From: Firmicutes bacterium UBA2530
Lineage (GTDB): Bacteria; Bacillota; Clostridia; Tissierellales; Sedimentibacteraceae
DNA length: 9,344 nt
Direction: 5' to 3'
NCBI GenBank assembly: GCA_002340985.1
Contig: DDNC01000014.1
Span: 166,537 to 175,880 of the forward strand
The notes beneath the pieces were generated by a model. That model did no database searches and was not told the origin of the DNA. It saw only the letters and a list, made by a program, of their open reading frames with translations. The translations under genes and the position numbers were made by a program. Positions 1-6,171 of this stretch are shown here, piece after piece (within the stretch, counting starts at the first letter, position 1; each line of letters begins with the position of its first letter).

Positions 1-1
1 A

Positions 2-1894
2 ATTATAGGTACTGCCGGGCACATTGACCACGGCAAGACCACATTGATAAAGGCTCTCACCGGGCGTGAGACTGACAGGTGGGAGGAAGAAAAGCGAAGA
101 GGTATAACCATAGATTTGGGATTTACATATTTTGATCTGCCTGACGGCAATACGGCGGGGATTATTGACGTGCCCGGGCATGAGAAATTTGTGAAAAACA
201 TGCTTGCCGGCGTAATAGGAATGGATATGGTTCTTCTTGTTGTGGCTGCAGATGAGGGAATGATGCCTCAGACTGTGGAGCATCTGAATATCTTCAACAT
301 GCTTGGATTAAAGAAGGGAATTGTTGTATTGACAAAGTATGATCTCATTGACCCCGAATGGCTGGAGCTTGTTAAAGAAGATATAAAGGAGGAGCTGAAG
401 GGAACATTTTTTGAAAATGCACCTATGACGGAGGTATCCTCAAAGACAGGCTACGGAATTGAAGAGCTCATAGAGCTCATTGTGGAGCAAACTGAAACAG
501 AGGTTGAAGAGCGAAATGTAAATACAATTCCAAGGCTCCCTATAGACAGGGTTTTCTCCATTACTGGCTTTGGTACAGTTATTACAGGAACGTTGATTTC
601 CGGAACCATTAAAAAGGGTGATGAGGTTGAAATATATCCCGTAAATAAAATATGTAAAATACGAAATGTTCAGGTTCATTCAAAGGATGCGGAAAAGGCG
701 TCTGCCGGACAGAGGACGGCAATAAATTTATCCGGAATAAAAAAAACGGAAATTTACAGGGGATGTGTTATTGCGCCCGTAAATTCGATGAAGAATACAA
801 TGATGCTTGATGTGAAGCTGAGTCTTTTGAAGGATTCCAGAAGGATAGTGGAAAACCGTTCAAGGCTTCACCTCTATACAGGAACAAGTGAAGTACTCTG
901 CAGGGTTGTGCTTCTGGACAGAGATGAGCTTTCACCGGGAGAGAGCTGCTACGCTCAGTTAAGGCTTGAGGAGGAAGTGGCGGTAAGAAGAGGAGATAAA
1001 TTTATAGTGAGATTTTATTCACCCTTGGAAACAATAGGCGGAGGTGAAATAATCGAACCTGTGCCTAAGAAAAAGAAGAGGTTTGATGACAGCCTCCTTG
1101 AAGAACTTAAAATCAAAGAAAAAGGCAGCAGCACAGATGTTATCGAGAAGATAATAAGGGAAAATTCCAAAAATGTCCCCACTGTTTCAGATATAGCAAA
1201 GCTAACAGCTCTGTCGGAGGAAGAAATAAGGTCGAATGTTGAAATTCTCGAGGAAGAGGAGAAAATTACTTTATTCAGCCTGAAGAACGATAAATATTTA
1301 TGGCATAAAAGCTTTGAAAGAGAAATAGAGGACAGCATTGAAAAATATCTCAGCAAGTATCATGAGGATAACAAATATTCACGGGGAGCCAAAAAATCTG
1401 AAATAAAAAGCAAGTATTTGCCTAAAATGAAGCAGAATGTCTTTGATATGGCAATAAATTCATTTATTGACAAAGGGCTGATAAAGCAGGAGGGAGAATA
1501 TATATTCCTGCCATATTTCAATATTCAGTATGATGATTTTTATAAAAAATGCGAAGCAAACATACTTAAGGCTATAAATGATGCAAAGTTTGAATTTATA
1601 GGCTACGAGGAGCTTGTTTCAACTCTTAATGGAAAAGAATCTGAGGAGATAGTTGCATTGATGCTTGAAAACAAGGAGCTTATTAAAATTAATGAAGCAG
1701 GCATAACCACAAATGAGCTGTATGAAGAAGCTAAAAACATGCTGATTGAATTTGTTAAGAAAAATTCAAAAATTACAGCGGCAGAATACAGAGACATACT
1801 TAATACCAATCGTAAGAATGCTATAGGGCTTCTTGAGCATTTTGATATGCAGAGAATTACAAGAAGAGTGGGAAATGACAGAATTTTGTTTTAA
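2..1894 (+). CDS. selB: Selenocysteine-specific elongation factor SelB, 5' end cut by window
   Basis: SelB is a GTPase that carries Sec-tRNA(Sec) to the ribosome at UGA codons followed by a SECIS hairpin; it acts in the cytoplasm. The reading frame is already open at base 2 and 630 residues are visible. The P-loop GHIDHGKT lies at residues 6-13 of the visible part, so only about 3-6 N-terminal residues are missing. Other GTPase motifs are the switch I stretch RRGITID, DVPGHE at about 56-61 and TKYD at about 111-114 (SelB-type T in place of the N of NKxD). Beta-barrel domains II and III follow. The Lys/Glu-rich last 250 residues match the position of the winged-helix repeats that bind SECIS RNA. 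EF-Tu is excluded by this C-terminal extension. No in-frame stop or missing GTPase motif is seen. selC lies less than 900 nt downstream, which supports the call. The gene ends without a convincing terminator. Confidence 0.97.
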   Translation: MIGTAGHIDHGKTTLIKALTGRETDRWEEEKRRGITIDLGFTYFDLPDGNTAGIIDVPGHEKFVKNMLAGVIGMDMVLLVVAADEGMMPQTVEHLNIFNMLGLKKGIVVLTKYDLIDPEWLELVKEDIKEELKGTFFENAPMTEVSSKTGYGIEELIELIVEQTETEVEERNVNTIPRLPIDRVFSITGFGTVITGTLISGTIKKGDEVEIYPVNKICKIRNVQVHSKDAEKASAGQRTAINLSGIKKTEIYRGCVIAPVNSMKNTMMLDVKLSLLKDSRRIVENRSRLHLYTGTSEVLCRVVLLDRDELSPGESCYAQLRLEEEVAVRRGDKFIVRFYSPLETIGGGEIIEPVPKKKKRFDDSLLEELKIKEKGSSTDVIEKIIRENSKNVPTVSDIAKLTALSEEEIRSNVEILEEEEKITLFSLKNDKYLWHKSFEREIEDSIEKYLSKYHEDNKYSRGAKKSEIKSKYLPKMKQNVFDMAINSFIDKGLIKQEGEYIFLPYFNIQYDDFYKKCEANILKAINDAKFEFIGYEELVSTLNGKESEEIVALMLENKELIKINEAGITTNELYEEAKNMLIEFVKKNSKITAAEYRDILNTNRKNAIGLLEHFDMQRITRRVGNDRILF

Positions 1895-1925
1895 TCCAGA
1901 GGAAAGACGGGATGACATTATTTTC

Positions 1926-1954
1926 TTGACAATTCACACAAATCAATGTAATAT
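1926..1954 (+). promoter_or_regulatory. Sigma-A promoter for the response regulator gene
   Basis: A perfect -35 TTGACA (1926-1931) is followed by a 17-bp spacer and the -10 hexamer TAATAT (1949-1954). It lies just after the selB stop codon and about 50 bp before the response regulator start. The regulator can therefore be transcribed independently of selB. Confidence 0.75.
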
Positions 1955-1973
1955 TAATTAAAAGTTTAATTTT

Positions 1974-2005
1974 TGTAACAAAATGATTAAGGAGTGTAAC
2001 AAATG
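1974..2005 (+). promoter_or_regulatory. Possible operator: direct repeat TGTAACAAA 21 bp apart
   Basis: TGTAACAAAATG (1974-1985) recurs as TGTAACAAATG (1995-2005), 21 bp later, roughly two DNA turns. The second copy overlaps the start codon of the OmpR/PhoB-type regulator, with AAGGAG (1989-1994) between the two. OmpR-family regulators commonly bind phased direct repeats, so autoregulation is possible. The DNA here is AT-rich and the repeat could be chance. Confidence 0.25.
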
Positions 2006-2689
2006 AGAGTTTTAATAGCGGACGATGAGCTTTTATTGATTAAGGGGCTTAAGTACAGCTTGGAGCAGGACGGATATGAGGTTGATTCCGCTCTTGAGGG
2101 TAACGAGGCATTGAGAAAAATTGCAATAAGTGAATTTGATATAGTTATACTCGATTTGCTTCTGCCTGATATGGACGGACTGGAGGTCTGCCAGAAGATT
2201 AGAGAAATATCAAACGTTCCGCTCATGATACTCACGGCAAATAACGAAGATATGAATAAAATACTCAGCTTGGAATATGGTGCTGACGATTACGTTACAA
2301 AACCTTTTAATATTTTGGAGCTTAAAGCAAGAATTAAGGCCATACTAAGAAGAACGAAGGGAATGACTCAAAAACCAAATGAGCAAACAGTCATAGTTGA
2401 TGACTTCATAATAAATTCATTGGGAAGGAAGGTCAGCCTAAATGGTCAGGAGATAAATCTTACGGCGAAGGAGTTTGATCTGCTGCTTTTGCTGGCAACA
2501 AATCCCGGAAAGGTGTTTTCAAGGGAGGAGCTGCTGGAAATCATATGGGGATACGAATATTTTGGAGATTTGAGAACCGTAGACGTACATGTAAGAAGAT
2601 TGAGAGAAAAAATTGAAAAAAACAGCAAAAATTATGAGTACATACTTACCAAGTGGGGCGTAGGCTACCATTTCAGATATGTTCATTAA
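2003..2689 (+). CDS. OmpR/PhoB-family response regulator (orphan in this window)
   Basis: This 228-residue cytoplasmic transcription regulator has the normal length for its family. The N-terminal receiver domain (about 1-118) carries the acidic pair D7/D8, phospho-acceptor D51 in the context ILDLLLPDMDG, T78 and K100 followed by PF, so all residues needed for phosphorylation are present. The C-terminal winged helix (about 130-226) contains LTAKEFDLLLLL, a SREELLEIIWG stretch and VDVHVRRLREKI, typical of the PhoB DNA-binding domain. Start ATG 2003 has AAGGAG 8 nt upstream. No histidine kinase gene lies on either side: selB is before it and selC after it. The kinase must be elsewhere, or the regulator works alone. 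The target genes cannot be told from sequence; the stress-domain protein and the ABC exporter nearby are only candidates. Confidence 0.93.
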   Translation: MRVLIADDELLLIKGLKYSLEQDGYEVDSALEGNEALRKIAISEFDIVILDLLLPDMDGLEVCQKIREISNVPLMILTANNEDMNKILSLEYGADDYVTKPFNILELKARIKAILRRTKGMTQKPNEQTVIVDDFIINSLGRKVSLNGQEINLTAKEFDLLLLLATNPGKVFSREELLEIIWGYEYFGDLRTVDVHVRRLREKIEKNSKNYEYILTKWGVGYHFRYVH

Positions 2690-2726
2690 ACTTCTATGGG
2701 TATAAATGGATGTTGGAAAGAAAAGC

Positions 2727-2755
2727 TTGAAATAAACTTAACCTTATGTTATCAT
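2727..2755 (+). promoter_or_regulatory. Sigma-A promoter for selC
   Basis: TTGAAA (2727-2732), a 17-bp spacer and TATCAT (2750-2755) stand 10 nt before the first base of the tRNA. That places the expected transcription start within a few bases of the mature 5' end. Position, spacing and hexamers agree well. Confidence 0.7.
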
Positions 2756-2765
2756 TTAGCTTGAT

Positions 2766-2862
2766 GGGGATAGATAGGTGCTGGTGTGCCTCCTGGTCTT
2801 CAAAACCAGTCGCGGGGCGTTAATCCGTCCTGGGTGGGTTCAATTCCCACATATTCCCGCCA
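2766..2862 (+). tRNA. selC: tRNA-Sec, anticodon TCA
   Basis: This 97-nt gene includes an encoded CCA (2860-2862) and discriminator G2859. It shows the hallmarks of bacterial tRNA-Sec. The long acceptor arm is 2766-2773 with 2851-2858. The extended 6-bp D stem AGGTGC/GTGCCT closes a 4-nt loop. The anticodon stem CTGGT/ACCAG (2793-2797, 2805-2809) holds the loop CTTCAAA, with TCA at 2800-2802. The long variable arm (about 2813-2832) has a 7-bp stem including G-U pairs. The T arm GTGGG/CCCAC (2834-2838, 2846-2850) has a TTCAATT loop. Oddities: acceptor pair 4 is G-U, and the eighth pair at the T-arm junction (G2773, A2851) is a mismatch. It works with SelB, encoded upstream, to decode UGA as selenocysteine. 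An ordinary opal suppressor is excluded by the 6-bp D stem and the long variable arm. Confidence 0.96.
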
Positions 2863-2865
2863 TTT

Positions 2866-2871
2866 AAGGAG
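2866..2871 (+). promoter_or_regulatory. Ribosome binding site that sets the start of the stress-domain gene
   Basis: AAGGAG lies 7 nt before ATG 2879 and begins only 3 nt after the tRNA CCA end. It rules out the longer open frame that starts inside the tRNA at 2786, which would translate tRNA-Sec sequence and has no comparable site. Confidence 0.75.
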
Positions 2872-2878
2872 AATAACG

Positions 2879-3244
2879 ATGCATAAGAATGTGTTGGTAT
2901 GTGTTACACAGCAGAAAACATGTGAAAGTCTTATAAGACAAGGCGCCGAGCTGTCTAAAAATTCTGAAGACAACTTGTATGTGCTTCACGTTGTAAATGA
3001 AAATGACAAGTTTTTGTATGATTTCAGCGATGGTGATGCGCTGGAATATTTATTTAGAATCACTAAGGATGTAGGAGCAGAATTAACTGTCAAAAGATCT
3101 AAGGATGTAATTAAAACAATAGTTGATTTTGCAGAAGAAATGGAGATCACACACGTTGTTTTGGGGAGCTCACGAAAAGAGACCGCAAATAATTTTACTT
3201 CAAAACTTCAGTGGAAGCTTCCGAATATAGAATTTATAATTTGA
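2879..3244 (+). CDS. Universal stress protein domain, KdpD-like subgroup
   Basis: This is a small soluble 121-residue protein. The start MHKNVLVCVTQQKTCESL and the segment LYVLHVVNEND (33-43) match the first strands of a UspA-type Rossmann-like fold. ITHVVLGSSRKE (90-101) matches the conserved strand and nucleotide-binding loop. The C-terminal IEFII (117-121) would form the last strand. The VTQQKTCE N-terminus resembles the USP-like domain of KdpD kinases, but no kinase or membrane part is attached. The full glycine-rich ATP loop of classic UspA is not obvious, so nucleotide binding is uncertain. The gene starts 16 nt after tRNA-Sec and its stop is 1 nt from the next start, so it is probably cotranscribed with selC and translationally coupled to the next gene. 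Its exact role is unknown; it may be a regulatory or stress-linked ligand-binding protein. Confidence 0.82.
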   Translation: MHKNVLVCVTQQKTCESLIRQGAELSKNSEDNLYVLHVVNENDKFLYDFSDGDALEYLFRITKDVGAELTVKRSKDVIKTIVDFAEEMEITHVVLGSSRKETANNFTSKLQWKLPNIEFII

Positions 3245-3245
3245 T

Positions 3246-3548
3246 ATGAACAGACTTAGACTGATTTTTAAATTTCTATTTGATAAAAACATACCATTGA
3301 AGGAAAAATGGTGGGTCATACTTCCATTAGCTTATATATTGAGCCCTGTGGATTTAATACCTGCTCCTATACTGGGATTCAGCATTATAGATGATGCGGT
3401 AATGTTTGTTTTCCTTCTGACTGTAGTAGCGGACAAAACAGCAAAGTATTACGGCTACAACGCAACAAATAAAGAAAACAATGAAAATATTGTTGAAAAT
3501 GTAGAATATGAAATTGATGAAATCAATGGAGACGAGGATGAAAAGTAA
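3246..3548 (+). CDS. DUF1232 / YkvA-like small membrane protein
   Basis: The protein has 100 residues. Residues 26-55 contain the DUF1232 signature: a hydrophobic stretch LAYILSPVDLIP, then a Gly (G44) and IIDDAVM (48-53). This is followed by a second hydrophobic segment to about residue 62. The family consists of short proteins thought to sit in or on the membrane; their biochemical function is not established. The last 30 residues are rich in Asn, Asp and Glu and are probably a disordered acidic tail. ATG 3246 begins 1 nt after the stop of the stress-domain gene with no separate strong ribosome site, so translation is probably coupled. The gene closes the selC transcription unit, and its last codons form the 5' arm of the terminator. 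Confidence 0.85.
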   Translation: MNRLRLIFKFLFDKNIPLKEKWWVILPLAYILSPVDLIPAPILGFSIIDDAVMFVFLLTVVADKTAKYYGYNATNKENNENIVENVEYEIDEINGDEDEK

Positions 3549-3560
3549 TCCTCGTTTTTT
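3532..3560 (+). terminator. Intrinsic terminator of the selC-stress gene-DUF1232 unit
   Basis: ACGAGGAT (3532-3539) pairs with ATCCTCGT (3548-3555) across an 8-nt loop and runs into TTTTTT (3555-3560). The 5' arm is within the coding sequence of the DUF1232 gene and the stop codon TAA (3546-3548) lies at the loop/3' arm boundary. Confidence 0.88.
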
Positions 3561-3582
3561 GTATGCATAACCACGACGATTA

Positions 3583-3691
3583 TGACTCGGCCCAAATTCT
3601 TCGCCCGGCAGGGAGAAAGAATTTGCAGGTGAGTCAAAAGCGATAAGTTCCAGATTTGCATAAGCAGCAGCGAATTGGCAAATATGTGAAC
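3583..3691. ncRNA. Unidentified two-hairpin structured element (RNA or dispersed repeat)
   Basis: The intergenic DNA between the terminator and the next gene holds two strong nested hairpins. Hairpin A (3583-3636) has outer stem TGACTC/GAGTCA, an internal loop, a 9-bp stem CAAATTCTT (3593-3601) / AAGAATTTG (3617-3625), and a tip CCC-GGCA-GGG (3604-3613). Hairpin B (3647-3691) has GTTC/GAAC, then CA/TG, one mismatch, and ATTTGC (3654-3659) / GCAAAT (3678-3683), with an 18-nt loop rich in AGC. It is locally more GC-rich than the AT-rich flanks. I do not recognise a known riboswitch consensus. It lies outside any credible coding sequence. It could be a small RNA, the leader of the next gene, or a copy of a dispersed repeat; the transcribed strand is not certain. 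Confidence 0.4.
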
Positions 3692-3732
3692 GAGATTGCG
3701 AATTTTTATAAAAATATCCAAAATATTAAAAA

Positions 3733-3756
3733 AAAGATAAAAAAATCTTTCTTTTT
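3733..3756 (+). terminator. Weak AT-only hairpin with U-tract
   Basis: AAAGAT (3733-3738) pairs with ATCTTT (3745-3750) across 6 nt, followed by CTTTTT. The stem has a single G-C pair and the region is A-rich, so it may be chance. It would fit as the 3' end of a transcript covering the two-hairpin element. Confidence 0.25.
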
Positions 3757-3781
3757 GCCGAATTTATTGTTAATATATAAT
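3755..3781 (+). promoter_or_regulatory. Candidate promoter for the membrane pseudokinase-like gene
   Basis: TTGCCG (3755-3760) and a perfect -10 TATAAT (3776-3781) are 15 bp apart, shorter than the usual 17. The expected transcription start would fall just before the ribosome binding site at 3793-3800. The -10 is convincing and the -35 is poor. Confidence 0.4.
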
Positions 3782-3805
3782 TGGATTACTATAGGGAGGG
3801 AGCCT

Positions 3806-5308
3806 ATGAACAATAATTATAAGATTATTCGTACTATATTTGAAAATGGGTTTCAAAGGGTTCTTGAATGCAAAAATGATGATGGAGACATATTCTACAG
3901 CAACGTAATAACTAGTCAAAAGGCTATCAATTTAGTAAATTTAGAAGAATTAAAAAACTTTTCTTCTAACATTGTTGAATGCTTCAACACTGAAGACCGC
4001 ATATATATATACACAGAGCCGGTGAAAACAGAATACATAAGTCTGAGAGAAATAGCATCAAAGGGGCTTACGCTCAAGCAGCAGTTCAAGTTGTCTGAGA
4101 GTGTAATTTCACTTGCTCAGGGCATATTTAATATGACGGATGTGGTACAGCAGAAAATACTTGATATAGACAAGCTATATGCAGATGAGGATAACAACGT
4201 TATCGTTGACTTAAATCTGGTGTTTGAGCAGGAATATGACATTGCCGACAATGAAACGTTCAAAAGGCTCGGCAATATAATTCATTTTATTTTTTCAGGT
4301 TCCGAAATTGTAGATTACAATATTTCCGATGCTATTCCGCCGGATATATTGAAAATTATAGTCAGATGCCTCACCAGAGAGTATATTTTCCCTGAAGACG
4401 TGCGTACAGAAATGAAGAACTCACCTATATACTCCATGATTTTCAGCACGGACAGCCATACAGGGAAGATATCAGATGAATATGCGGCTTTAAAAAAAGT
4501 TGAAGCTAAGGACTCTGCGGAGCAGGAGAATGCAGATGCGGAGAACGTGCATGTTCAAGATGATTGTAGTCAGGATTCATCACCGATTTTTGATATTTAC
4601 GTAAATGACAATCAGCCTGTGAAGCAAAGAACCAAGGCAAAAAAGCTTCTTACGAAAAAAGAAGCAGTACGGGCAGCTGTTTCTATACTTATTGTAGTGC
4701 TGATACTCTTTGCTGGAAACAAGCTTATTAAAAAGCTTTCTGACGGTAAAGAAGCAAACGCAAACAGCGGGAATAACAATTCACAGAATCAAATGCCTCC
4801 AGAAAACAACAACGGCGGGAACAACGGCTCCGGTGAAAGTCCGGATCCAGGCTCTGAAATAACAGATTCAACGGAAGTATATTTCAATGAAAGTCTTTTG
4901 ACAAAGTTGGGGTATACAGGCAATAGGGCGGCTGTGGACAGCGATATTTATTTAGAGGGCAAAAGCTCGCTTATTGTGGCAAATGAGGGAGACGGAAAAG
5001 TAAAGGCATTGTTTGCTGCCGTAGATTTCATAGATGAAAAGTTTAATTATATGCTGAAAAGGCAAATAGGAATTGCGGTTAAGATGAAATCCGAAAATGA
5101 TGCTGAGGCTCAGATAGTGCTTGAGGCAAGCAAGGGCGGTTCCCTGACATCCAACTTTCATACAAAGGTCAATGTTCATGACGATATATGGGAGCAGTTT
5201 ACGGTTCCTATAAATGTGACCGATGCAGATTCCCTTAACATATATTTGGAATATGAAGGAAAGAACAGGATATGGATTGATGATATATACATAGATGTCA
5301 TTAAATAG
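3806..5308 (+). CDS. One-pass membrane protein: kinase-like cytoplasmic half, carbohydrate-binding-like outer half
   Basis: I chose ATG 3806 (500 residues) because AGGGAGGG (3793-3800) stands 5 nt upstream; the frame is open further upstream but that region is the structured intergenic element. Residues 1-210 resemble a worn-down Ser/Thr kinase fold: a strand-turn-strand start with FENGFQRVLECKN, a LDIDKLYADEDNNVIVDLN stretch (119-137) where the catalytic loop and DFG motif would be (DLN at 135-137), and RCLTREYIFPEDVR (187-200) like the end of the C-lobe. The Gly-rich loop and HRD motif are absent, so activity is unlikely. Residues 230-285 are a polar, lysine-ended linker. One membrane helix spans about 288-304. 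An Asn/Gly/Ser/Pro-rich spacer (315-352) leads to a beta-rich domain (356-498) with WEQFTVPIN and IWIDDIYID, resembling jelly-roll carbohydrate-binding modules. Topology is inferred as inside-to-outside. It may sense or anchor to cell wall or glycans. No family name is assigned. Confidence 0.8.
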   Translation: MNNNYKIIRTIFENGFQRVLECKNDDGDIFYSNVITSQKAINLVNLEELKNFSSNIVECFNTEDRIYIYTEPVKTEYISLREIASKGLTLKQQFKLSESVISLAQGIFNMTDVVQQKILDIDKLYADEDNNVIVDLNLVFEQEYDIADNETFKRLGNIIHFIFSGSEIVDYNISDAIPPDILKIIVRCLTREYIFPEDVRTEMKNSPIYSMIFSTDSHTGKISDEYAALKKVEAKDSAEQENADAENVHVQDDCSQDSSPIFDIYVNDNQPVKQRTKAKKLLTKKEAVRAAVSILIVVLILFAGNKLIKKLSDGKEANANSGNNNSQNQMPPENNNGGNNGSGESPDPGSEITDSTEVYFNESLLTKLGYTGNRAAVDSDIYLEGKSSLIVANEGDGKVKALFAAVDFIDEKFNYMLKRQIGIAVKMKSENDAEAQIVLEASKGGSLTSNFHTKVNVHDDIWEQFTVPINVTDADSLNIYLEYEGKNRIWIDDIYIDVIK

Positions 5309-5314
5309 TATATA

Positions 5315-5367
5315 TTTAAAGGGCGGTCGATGGACTTTGAGAATTGTCTTACCGAGCGTCCTTTAAA
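5315..5367 (+). other. Long stem-loop after the membrane gene, no U-tract
   Basis: TTTAAAGGGCG (5315-5325) pairs over 11 bp, with one G-U, with CGTCCTTTAAA (5357-5367) around a 31-nt loop. The loop can form short extra pairs, for example GAC with GTC. It begins 7 nt after the stop codon. No T-run follows, so it is not a standard intrinsic terminator. It could protect the 3' end of the mRNA or act in the leader of the ABC operon. Confidence 0.5.
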
Positions 5368-5385
5368 AATTCGTGGACGGTAAAA

Positions 5386-5405
5386 AAATTTAAGAAAAAT
5401 TTAAA
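5386..5405 (+). promoter_or_regulatory. AAATTTAA direct repeat with 11-bp phase upstream of the ABC operon
   Basis: AAATTTAA occurs at 5386-5393 and again at 5397-5404, exactly 11 bp apart, about 65 bp before the ATPase gene. One-turn direct repeats are the usual layout of OmpR/PhoB-family operators. The tract is almost pure A/T, so chance is a real alternative. I find no convincing -35/-10 pair in the gap 5309-5469. Confidence 0.2.
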
Positions 5406-5469
5406 ATAGCAGAACTTTTTTGTAATTATTTACGTCTTATTAGTGGACTGTATTTTAAAGAGGTGAAAA

Positions 5470-6171
5470 ATGGAAATCATAAAAATGGAGAATATCTCCA
5501 AGCTCTATAAATCCGGGCAAATTGAGGTTCATGCATTGAAGAATATCACATTTTCAATAAAAGAAAAAGAATTTGTATCCATCATGGGGCCTTCGGGTTC
5601 GGGAAAATCCACGCTGCTGAATGTCATTGGCTGCCTTGACCATGCCACCAGCGGCTCATATGAACTTTCCGGAACCCTTGTTAATAAGCTTAACGATTCA
5701 AGAATGTCAGAAGTGAGAAATATGTTTATTGGATTTGTATTTCAGAACTTTCATTTGCTTCCGAGGATGAATGCCGTCAAAAATGTTGAAATTCCCTTGA
5801 TTTATCGGGGAATGAACGATAAGATGAGGCGTGAGCTTGCGGAGTATGCGTTGGAGCAGGTAGGACTTAAGGACAGGATGCATCATCTCCCTTCCCAGAT
5901 GTCGGGAGGTCAGCAGCAAAGGGTTGCAATAGCCAGAGCAATAGTGGGAAAACCGTCAATAATTCTGGCGGATGAACCTACGGGTGCATTGGATACAAAG
6001 ACAGGTGATTTGATTATGGAGTTATTTGTTGACTTGAATAAGAAAAATTCAATGACTATTGTTCAGGTAACTCACGAAGAAGAAATAGCGGAATACGGCA
6101 GCAGAATTATCAGATTGGTAGATGGAGAAATAGTATCTGACGAAAGCAGTGGAGGTAAGTTAAATGTATAA
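5470..6171 (+). CDS. ABC exporter ATPase, MacB/LolD type
   Basis: This 233-residue ATPase drives a MacAB-type exporter together with the next two genes; it acts at the inner face of the membrane. Visible motifs are Walker A GPSGSGKST (40-48), Q-loop Q92 in VFQNFHLLP, signature MSGGQQQR (144-151), Walker B IILADEP with catalytic E169, D-loop GALD (172-175) and switch H202. All residues needed for ATP hydrolysis are present. The length and the NFHLLP and MSGGQQQRVAIARA segments match the subfamily that pairs with FtsX-fold permeases. GAGGTG ends 5 nt before ATG 5470. The gene overlaps the start of the fusion-protein gene by 8 nt, showing translational coupling. Substrates of this class include peptides, lipoproteins and antibiotics; none can be chosen here. 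Confidence 0.95.
   Translation: MEIIKMENISKLYKSGQIEVHALKNITFSIKEKEFVSIMGPSGSGKSTLLNVIGCLDHATSGSYELSGTLVNKLNDSRMSEVRNMFIGFVFQNFHLLPRMNAVKNVEIPLIYRGMNDKMRRELAEYALEQVGLKDRMHHLPSQMSGGQQQRVAIARAIVGKPSIILADEPTGALDTKTGDLIMELFVDLNKKNSMTIVQVTHEEEIAEYGSRIIRLVDGEIVSDESSGGKLNV

Noticed and set aside
1955..1976. AATTAA/TTAATT hairpin after selB as a terminator
   Set aside because: The stem has only A/T pairs, the loop is 4 nt or less, the U-run is short, and it lies downstream of the regulator promoter -10, where a terminator would block the regulator.
2786..2878. N-terminal extension of the stress-domain gene by 31 residues
   Set aside because: It would be translated from inside tRNA-Sec, has no ribosome site, and the family-like protein begins at ATG 2879 behind AAGGAG.
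3582..3689. Short open frame with an in-frame TGA (3630-3632) after a Cys codon, a tempting mini-selenoprotein next to selC
   Set aside because: There is no ribosome site before ATG 3582, the frame stops again at 3687, the downstream hairpin lacks a clear SECIS-type apical loop, and the sequence is better explained as a structured element.
3455..3721. Minus-strand open frame of 88 residues across the DUF1232 gene end and the structured element
   Set aside because: It crosses a terminator and hairpins, has no family features, and antiparallels a real gene; it is a shadow frame.
3656..3805. N-terminal extension of the membrane protein by 50 residues
   Set aside because: It covers the second hairpin and an A-rich tract and lies upstream of the candidate promoter; ATG 3806 has an excellent ribosome site.
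3561..3805. Known riboswitch (c-di-GMP, TPP, ydaO, fluoride, preQ1)
   Set aside because: None of the conserved core strings of these classes that I remember is present in the right order.
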